In this document: positions 10,501-12,174 of the stretch, one piece after another
How the letters are laid out: each line of letters begins with the position of its first letter
Numbering within the stretch: position 1 is the first letter of the stretch
Source of the DNA: Symbiodinium natans
Lineage: Eukaryota > Sar > Dinophyceae > Suessiales > Symbiodiniaceae
DNA: 12,174 bases
Direction: 5' to 3'
Assembly: GCA_905221605.1 (NCBI GenBank)
Contig: CAJNDS010000440.1
Span: 128,501 to 140,674 of the forward strand
The notes under the pieces: generated by a model
What the model saw: only the letters and a program-made list of their open reading frames with translations
Databases searched by the model: none
Told to the model about the DNA's origin: nothing
Translations under genes and position numbers: made by a program

Positions 10501-10803
10501 CGGGTACATGGGGCTGGCCGGGCTTACACGAGGCGACAGCGCTTCTAAGGGTACAGGGGTTCAGGGCTCAGGGTATAGGCTTTAGACCGGCTGGGCGCTG
10601 ATTTCCCCCGACTCCCTCATCCCCCCCTCCGCAACCCCTAAACCCCAATCCTCGCAAGCCGAAACCTTAGGTCTCCCGAACGCTGAACGCCCCCTAAACC
10701 CTAAACCCTAAACCCTAAAGCTCCCACCTGGTCCCAGTCGGCGGGTCCCTCATAGGCTCGGTAGCAGTGTCCCTCAAAGGCCAGCCACTGAGCCGGACAG
10801 GAC
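1503..10803 (-). CDS. Split gene for a C-type lectin-like domain protein (nine core exons)
   Basis: Nine short minus-strand segments (10803-10728, 8376-8311, 8003-7975, 6893-6868, 4491-4448, 3572-3523, 2915-2868, 2288-2255, 1586-1536) join with matching phases to about 141 codons and give a complete long-form CTLD in canonical order: an N-terminal CP..W pair with GHCY, a helix motif ending ASIHSQAE, CWIG, VWIW, DGSPFDWSKW, EPN, then the DC, FC and FICK cysteines. CTLDs are usually secreted or membrane-attached sugar- or protein-binding modules of 110-140 residues. EPN in the long loop is the mannose-type calcium/sugar motif of the family, but the usual WND triplet reads WLD here, so binding may be altered. 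Every acceptor is AG|G; donors are GT or GC. Third codon positions are GC-rich only inside these segments. Introns run 307-2376 nt and most contain telomeric repeats. The protein either stops at 1505-1503 or splices on to 853-806. Domain identity is firm; exact joins, especially at 8311/8003, are inferred. Confidence 0.85.
1536..1586 (-). CDS. CTLD exon I: HWLDTFC...FICK ending
   Basis: After CTTCAAG|GG the exon reads GHWLDTFCTDRQKFICK, the canonical C-terminal CTLD signature (W.D..C.....FIC). WLD stands where calcium-binding CTLDs have WND, so the asparagine ligand is missing while the aspartate is kept. If not spliced at AAG|GCAGCT, the frame continues 10 codons (AASPLSDGGV among them) to a TAG at 1505-1503, which would end the protein. 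Confidence 0.88.
1587..2254 (-). other. Lectin intron between exons H and I
   Basis: It contains short CCCTAAA-like units near 1699-1721, degenerate units near 1820-1850, and the long TTTAGGG tract 2055-2237 at its 5' end. No other gene seen. Confidence 0.7.
2055..2237 (+). repeat. Telomeric tract with a TTCGAGGG variant patch
   Basis: Four TTCGAGGG octamers (about 2067-2102) lead into about 13 perfect TTTAGGG units, followed by TTGAGGG variants. The homogeneous octamer patch points to local amplification after a mutation. Confidence 0.95.
2255..2288 (-). CDS. CTLD exon H: SDCNVLE
   Basis: This 34-nt exon after GGCAG|GT encodes YGHTSDCNVLE, matching the DC-V strand that carries the third core cysteine. 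A phase-0 exit at GAG|GCGGGT (GC donor) joins directly to GHWLD of exon I. The GT four bases further on would shift the frame. A long TTTAGGG tract (2109-2237, + strand) starts 18 nt into the following intron. Confidence 0.75.
2376..2490. repeat. Foldback-like CCCTATA-rich block
   Basis: The ends carry roughly complementary AGGGACCTTA and TAAGGGTCCT, and the middle has repeated CCCCTA/CCCTATA modules about 20 bp apart. The arms are imperfect. Confidence 0.4.
2563..2620 (+). repeat. Dispersed ~55-bp repeat, copy 1
   Basis: It shares AAAGGGACCAT.AGGGAA, then AATTATTCCGACCCTATA, with copies at 6450-6508 and 11209-11264 (opposite strand). Confidence 0.75.
2815..2847 (+). repeat. Tandem 11-bp repeat, three units
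   Basis: Three exact copies of ttcagggcttg, just downstream (sense) of exon G. Probably derived from telomere-like TTCAGGG. Confidence 0.85.
2868..2915 (-). CDS. CTLD exon G: EPN calcium/sugar loop
   Basis: After TTCAG|GA the exon reads NKEPNNDFCTDHRHC. EPN is the long-loop motif that coordinates calcium and mannose-type sugars in calcium-dependent CTLDs. The phase-2 exit at TGG|GCGGCC again uses a GC donor and fits the one-base entry of exon H. The extra cysteines (NDFC and RHC) exceed the canonical set and may form an additional disulfide. Confidence 0.85.
2945..3050 (+). repeat. Telomeric tract with TTTAGGGAG variants
   Basis: TTTAGGG units are interspersed with 9-bp TTTAGGGAG units. In sense this is a CCCTAAA tract about 30 nt before the exon G acceptor. 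Confidence 0.95.
3151..3264. repeat. Imperfect foldback element
   Basis: GGATAGGATTAGGGGGACCC near 3151-3172 is largely complementary to GGGCCCCCCTATCC near 3248-3262. The whole could form a hairpin of about 110 nt within the intron between exons F and G. Confidence 0.5.
3523..3572 (-). CDS. CTLD exon F: VDGSPFDWSKWF
   Basis: The acceptor CTCTCAG|GT opens VDGSPFDWSKWFDH, the conserved W.DGSP.D...W strand and start of the long loop. The frame needed by the next exon requires leaving in phase 2, which fits GG|GCGGGC at 3523/3522, a GC donor. The nearby GT (3529-3528) leaves in phase 1 and would break the frame. Third codon positions are nearly all G or C. The plus-strand ORF covering this region (3276-3638) is antisense and runs into telomere-like repeats. 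Confidence 0.85.
3636..3677 (-). repeat. Interstitial (CCCTAAA)n tract
   Basis: About six perfect units within the intron between exons E and F. Confidence 0.97.
4018..4171 (+). repeat. Interstitial (TTTAGGG)n tract with TTTCGGG variants
   Basis: It begins with TTTCGGG and TTTGGGG variants, then about 12 perfect TTTAGGG units. It lies in the intron between exons E and F. Confidence 0.96.
4329..4396 (+). repeat. Degenerate telomeric tract
   Basis: Mixed TTTAGGG, CTCAGGG, TGTAGGG, TTCGGG and TATAGGGG units. It appears to be an older, decayed array. Confidence 0.8.
4448..4491 (-). CDS. CTLD exon E: GTDRHPSKRNVWIW
   Basis: After a pyrimidine-rich stretch (complement of the G-run 4511-4531) and TTCAG|GT, 44 nt encode TDRHPSKRNVWIW, ending TGG|GTCGTG in phase 0. 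The segment lies where CTLDs have the loop between WIG and the W..DG strand, and the join gives W followed by VDGSP. The overlapping minus-strand ORF in another frame (4563-4372) runs into telomeric repeats and is not coding. Confidence 0.8.
4794..4841 (-). repeat. Short telomeric tract, slightly degenerate
   Basis: CCCTAAA units with CCAAA and CTCTAAA variants. Confidence 0.9.
5168..5218. repeat. Poly-C block with CCCCCTA interruptions
   Basis: A C-rich run directly flanking the left inverted repeat. A similar block in the same orientation (6323-6364) flanks the right one. It may be the duplicated or preferred target. Confidence 0.85.
5494..5680 (+). repeat. Internal duplication, copy 1
   Basis: About 187 bp repeated with a 254-255-bp offset. 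Shared blocks include GGCCATACAAGTACTTTCAA, CCGTTCTTGTGTGTTTG and CAACCCACCACAGGCAA. Confidence 0.9.
5751..5938 (+). repeat. Internal duplication, copy 2
   Basis: Diverged second copy of 5494-5680, with substitutions and small indels. The ORF spanning both (5520-5858) changes frame between equivalent parts, so it is not a conserved protein. Confidence 0.9.
6450..6508 (+). repeat. Dispersed ~55-bp repeat, copy 2
   Basis: ACGAAGGGACCATAAGGGAA, then GGAATTGTTCTGACCCCTAT. Same family as 2563-2620 and 11209-11264. Confidence 0.75.
6604..6684 (-). repeat. Interstitial (CCCTAAA)n tract
   Basis: About eight perfect units, then CCCCAAA and CCCTGAA variants. Confidence 0.97.
6812..6852 (-). repeat. 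Interstitial (CCCTAAA)n tract
   Basis: Six units. In lectin sense it is TTTAGGG, starting about 16 nt after the exon D donor. Confidence 0.97.
6868..6893 (-). CDS. CTLD exon D: microexon with CWIG
   Basis: Between TTCCAG|GC and TAG|GTGGGG, 26 nt encode PFHQGCWI and the first base of a glycine codon. CWIG matches the WIGL core strand of CTLDs. The phase-1 exit fits the two-base entry of exon E exactly. Sense TTTAGGG repeats (6812-6852) begin about 16 nt after the donor. Confidence 0.75.
6894..7974 (-). other. Lectin intron between exons C and D
   Basis: It holds only short telomere-like units (7376-7396, 7840-7861) and a G-run cluster at 7672-7714. A perfect-looking plus-strand donor, CCAG|GTGAGT, occurs at 7322/7323, but no convincing exon accompanies it. 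Confidence 0.6.
7672..7714 (+). other. G-run cluster, potential G-quadruplex
   Basis: Six or more runs of 3-5 G separated by 1-3 bases, on the strand opposite to the lectin transcript. Confidence 0.7.
7975..8003 (-). CDS. CTLD exon C: microexon after the helix
   Basis: This 29-nt segment reads VKLLQQCLA plus two bases, between TCAAG|GT and AAG|GTTGAG. It matches the hydrophobic V..L stretch that follows the AE motif in CTLDs. Its phase-2 exit completes an arginine codon with the first base of the next exon. If exon B uses the alternative donor, this exon would start at 8011. The length and motif are too short to stand alone; the assignment rests on order and phase. Confidence 0.6.
8017..8149 (-). 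repeat. Two short CCCTAAA tracts
   Basis: Tracts at 8017-8053 and 8113-8149 within the 307-nt intron between exons B and C. The first ends in CCCTATAGGG, a small inverted junction. Confidence 0.93.
8247..8300 (-). repeat. Telomeric tract next to the exon B donor
   Basis: CCCAAAA-type variants, then CCCTAAA units. Sense TTTAGGG begins about 11 nt after the exon B donor. Confidence 0.92.
8311..8376 (-). CDS. CTLD exon B: first helix and LASIHS motif
   Basis: The exon follows GCCAG|GC and contains ACESYGAALASIHSQAE, one of the most diagnostic CTLD motifs (C..YGA.LASIHS.AE). The cysteine should pair with the final FICK cysteine. The preferred 3' boundary is GGA|GTTTAC at 8311/8310 (phase 0). 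A GA donor two bases earlier, paired with an acceptor at 8012, would also keep the frame and add FK. Telomeric tracts lie on both sides: CCCTAAA at 8247-8300 and TTTAGGG at 8396-8495 on the + strand. Confidence 0.88.
8396..8605 (+). repeat. Long (TTTAGGG)n tract with decayed tail
   Basis: About 13 perfect units (8396-8487), followed by a decayed G/T-rich tail with TTTTGGGG and TTAGGGG variants. In sense the perfect part ends 20 nt before the exon B acceptor. Confidence 0.95.
8690..8745 (-). repeat. Interstitial (CCCTAAA)n tract
   Basis: About eight perfect units. It abuts the truncated dispersed duplicate that starts at 8746. Confidence 0.97.
8746..8875 (+). repeat. Dispersed duplicate, copy 1 (truncated by telomeric tract)
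   Basis: It shares CCTAGC.ATGGA.ATCT, the GGGAGCTTCT region, CTGCTGAGAT.CTCAG.TGA, AGTCGGCACAC, GGCCATTGAA and CAACCTCCCCAAATCC with 10028-10157, with two indels of about 20 bp. Homology stops exactly at the telomeric repeat. Confidence 0.85.
8890..8926. repeat. Small head-to-head telomeric palindrome
   Basis: TTTAGGGTTTAG at 8891-8902 is followed 4 bases later by CTAACCCTAAACCCTAAAC, an inverted pair able to fold. Confidence 0.8.
8965..9430 (+). repeat. Tandem duplication, unit 1 (466 bp)
   Basis: It starts CCGTCTTACAGTAGAGTTT and ends GGGGCCAACGCAAAG, directly followed by a second unit with the same start. Shared blocks include CCCATAAGCTTT, GAAGAGTTGTA.TGA and AATGGAAGCAAAT. The three ORFs in it show no coding bias. 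Confidence 0.9.
9431..9728 (+). repeat. Tandem duplication, unit 2 (shortened)
   Basis: Second copy of 8965-9430, about 170 bp shorter because the middle of unit 1 has no counterpart. It ends GGGCCAACGCCAAGCCA. Overlapping plus-strand ORFs here are not conserved between units. Confidence 0.9.
9826..10020 (-). CDS. Coding-like block with MGCGGS start, nested in a lectin intron
   Basis: From ATG at 10020 the minus strand encodes 65 codons beginning MGCGGSCSHT and including HRLYVRQLNNYLINVAK. Third positions are mostly G or C over the last 25 codons, a strong coding signature. M-G-C with serine at position 6 fits an N-myristoylation plus palmitoylation anchor. A CAG|GTGGCG donor at 9826/9825 marks where coding bias fades, although the frame stays open to a stop near 9706. 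It is on the same strand as the lectin gene but inside the intron between exons A and B, and inserting it would split the continuous WDQ-ARAAC motif. It may be a first exon of another gene, an inserted gene fragment, or a pseudogene. The family is not recognised. Confidence 0.5.
10028..10157 (+). repeat. Dispersed duplicate, copy 2
   Basis: Full counterpart of 8746-8875. On the minus strand it lies directly upstream of the MGCGGS start codon (10020), so it could carry that block's 5' flank. Confidence 0.85.
10241..10333. repeat. Foldback hairpin
   Basis: cttaagtagggaatgaggga at 10241-10260 is complementary to 10315-10333 (one 1-base bulge), and pairing extends imperfectly through AGGTCCCCCTA / TAGGGTACCT. 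It is a compact 93-bp foldback. Confidence 0.8.
10691..10719 (-). repeat. Short (CCCTAAA)n tract next to the exon A donor
   Basis: Four units. In sense it is TTTAGGG starting about 9 nt after CAG|GTGGGA. Confidence 0.95.
10728..10803 (-). CDS. CTLD exon A: N-terminal CP..W..FEGHCYR
   Basis: The exon begins after TTCAG|GT and ends CAG|GTGGGA. It reads CPAQWLAFEGHCYRAY and ends in ADWDQ. This is the classic start of a long-form CTLD: a cysteine pair, W, F.GHCY, and the W that precedes the first helix. It leaves in phase 0 straight into ARAAC of the next exon, giving the expected W..A...C spacing. Sense-strand (TTTAGGG)n starts about 9 nt after the donor, and (CCCTAAA)n ends about 12 nt before the acceptor. 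Confidence 0.88.
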
Positions 10804-10815
10804 CTGAAGAATGTC

Positions 10816-11018
10816 GGGTTTAGGGTTTAGGGTTTCGGGTTTAGGGTTTATAGGGTTTAGGGTTTAGGGTTTAGGGTTTGTAGGGTTTATAGGGTTTATA
10901 GGGTTTGTAGGGTTTAGGGTTTAGAGGGTAGAGGGTAGAGGGTTTAGGGTTTAGGGTTTAGGGTTTAGGGGTTAGGGTTTAGGGGTTAGGGTTTAGGGGT
11001 TAGGGGTTAGGGTTTAGG
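10816..11018 (+). repeat. Long telomeric tract with several variant patches
   Basis: TTTAGGG units mixed with TTTATAGGG, TTTGTAGGG, AGAGGGT and TTTAGGGG/TTAGGGG patches. In sense its near end is CCCTAAA, 12 nt before the exon A acceptor. Confidence 0.95.
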
Positions 11019-11108
11019 ACGCTGAGGTGAGAACTGAACCGTGGTCCAAACTCGCAAAGCGAACTCCTAAAGCCCACCCCGAAGCCCGATAACCCGAGAA
11101 AGCTGCCT

Positions 11109-11144
11109 TAAACCCTAAACCCTAAACCCTAAACCCTAAACCCT
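11109..11144 (-). repeat. Short (CCCTAAA)n tract
   Basis: Five perfect units. Confidence 0.95.
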
Positions 11145-11208
11145 CAATCTTCAGCAACCATTCAGACTTCCTCCATCATGCAGAGCAAGCCCACCCAAAC
11201 TGACTAAC

Positions 11209-11264
11209 ATAGGGGTCGGAATAATTCCGAGTCACCTTCCCTTATGGTTCCTTTATAAGTATAG
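11209..11264 (-). repeat. Dispersed ~55-bp repeat, copy 3 (inverted)
   Basis: Its reverse complement reads AAAGGAACCATAAGGGAAGG, then GGAATTATTCCGACCCCTAT, matching copies at 2563 and 6450. Confidence 0.75.
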
Positions 11265-11695
11265 ATATGGCCCCCAAGCCCTGTTCCAACTATTTAGGCC
11301 CCTATAGTAGAATTCTCAGACAGGGGCTCTCAGGTCTTGTGGCAGGCCCACAATGCTTCGACAGGTTCTCTTGGTCCCGAGTGTGGGTGGCTTTGAGAGT
11401 TCAGGATTAGGGTTTAGGGTTTGGGGTTCAGGGTTTAGGGTTCCTCTTGGGGGTGGCGTTGAGTGTAGGATTCAAGAGCCCCAGCCCCTGCATTTCGAAG
11501 CCAGACAAAACCTACAGCCCTACCATAAACCCGATCACCCGATCCCCCCACCTCCGCTCGTCGTATTTGGGGCTTCGGGTTTAGGGTTCTAAGTTTAGGG
11601 TTTGGAATTTAGGGCCGTGGGCTTCGGGTGGAACCCTTAACGCAGGGGCATCATGGTGCGTACCCTTACCCCCTTAAGCCCTAGAAGCCAGAAAC

Positions 11696-11734
11696 CCATG
11701 CGTGGCCGCGATCTGCCCCGGAAAGCGCCCCTTC
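11696..11734 (-). CDS. Possible linker exon upstream of the lectin domain
   Basis: The acceptor TTGAG|GA and donor GG|GTTTCT bound 39 nt that read KGRFPGQIAATH with third positions mostly G or C. Entry and exit phases (2 and 2) fit both the hydrophobic candidate exon upstream and the first CTLD exon at 10803. It would be a short linker just before the CP..W motif. No family is recognised in it. Confidence 0.4.
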
Positions 11735-11794
11735 CTCAATTACAAGGCGAACTTTTTGTAACCTAAATGGAAAGAAAAGAATGACCACACAAGC

Positions 11795-11843
11795 TCAGGC
11801 AGGGTCCCGGCTGCTGAAGGAAGTATGGCCAGGAAGAGGTTCC
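11795..11843 (-). CDS. Possible upstream exon, hydrophobic signal-like segment
   Basis: After a CTCTCAG|GG acceptor the minus strand reads NLFLAILPSAAGTLP, which resembles the hydrophobic core and cleavage region of a signal peptide. It ends at a GA|GC boundary in the phase required by the next candidate exon at 11734. A secreted or surface CTLD protein would be expected to have such a segment. No start codon is identified, third positions are only moderately GC-rich, and the GC donor is a weak call. The intron to the next exon would be only 60 nt. Confidence 0.3.
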
Positions 11844-12140
11844 CTGAGAGCACGACGACGGGGTTTTAGAGGGTTTTGGCCTCAGGCATTTCCTCAAATA
11901 GGGGCACACCTCTTAGACCCCAAATAGAATGGAATCCCCTAGGACCCCTATTTTCCGAAACCCCCATGTCTTGAGGGAGAGGTCCAGGAGCTGGGGGTGG
12001 AAGAGGGCTTGTGGCCCTACATCCCGAAACAGCCTTAAAAAGGCTGACAAAGCGGGCGTTTTGTGTAGCTGTGGATGGGTCTGACGAATTCCTCCCTGGA
12101 GCTCTCAGCCCTCAGCCCCTATATGGGCCAGCATAGCCGC

Positions 12141-12141
<1 letters not shown>
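11844..12141. other. Right-hand flank without recognised gene
   Basis: Complementary AAATAGGGG (about 11895-11903) and CCCCTATTT (about 11946-11954) could form a small hairpin. Nothing else is recognised; upstream exons or the promoter of the lectin gene may lie here or beyond. Confidence 0.5.

Positions 12142-12174
<33 letters not shown>
12142..12174. repeat. Terminal run of 33 C
   Basis: An uninterrupted C homopolymer reaching the window edge. It may be a real poly-C tract like those at 5168 and 6323, or an assembly end in a homopolymer. Confidence 0.95.

Larger units (their letters stand above)
11019..11695 (-). other. Rest of the intron upstream of exon A
   Basis: It contains telomeric tracts at 11109-11144 (CCCTAAA), 11402-11443 and 11574-11614 (TTTAGGG, degenerate), and the dispersed repeat 11209-11264. 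The plus-strand ORF 11353-11592 runs through these repeats and is not supported. Confidence 0.6.

Overview
The window looks like nuclear DNA of a protist whose telomere-type repeat is TTTAGGG. A dinoflagellate is my best guess. Supporting points are very short exons with GC-rich third codon positions, 3' splice sites that all read AG|G, several likely GC (not GT) 5' splice sites, and many interstitial TTTAGGG/CCCTAAA tracts. A chromerid or another alga with TTTAGGG telomeres is not excluded. There is no bacterial-style gene organisation, and the long uninterrupted ORFs are mostly chance or run through telomeric repeats.

The main content is one split gene on the minus strand encoding a C-type lectin-like domain (CTLD). 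Nine short exons (26-76 nt), read from about 10803 down to 1536, join with matching phases into a CTLD of about 141 residues. They contain, in order, the CP..W..FEGHCYR entry, the ACESYGAALASIHSQAE helix region, CWIG, VWIW, DGSPFDWSKW, the KEPNN sugar/calcium loop, SDC, and a HWLDTFC...FICK ending. Two weaker upstream exons (11843-11795 and 11734-11696) would add a hydrophobic, signal-like segment and a linker. Three weaker downstream exons (853-806, 624-572, 16-1) would continue the protein past the left edge, unless it stops at 1505-1503.

Most introns carry telomeric repeats. Several exons sit between two tracts with the polarity of a telomere-capped chromosome: (CCCTAAA)n, exon, (TTTAGGG)n. 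Examples are exons 10803-10728, 8376-8311 and, partly, 624-572. This arrangement is the most unusual property of the window.

Other intron contents: intron 10727-8377 holds a tandem duplication (8965-9430 / 9431-9728), a dispersed duplicate cut off by a telomeric tract (8746-8875 versus 10028-10157), and a coding-like block with an N-myristoylation-type start (10020-9826, minus). Intron 6867-4492 holds a 1.1-kb element with terminal inverted repeats (5226-6316) and an internal 254-bp duplication. Three copies of a roughly 55-bp dispersed repeat and several foldback hairpins lie in other introns. The window ends in a run of 33 C. All exon joins are inferred by eye from sequence, phase and domain order; no transcript was available.
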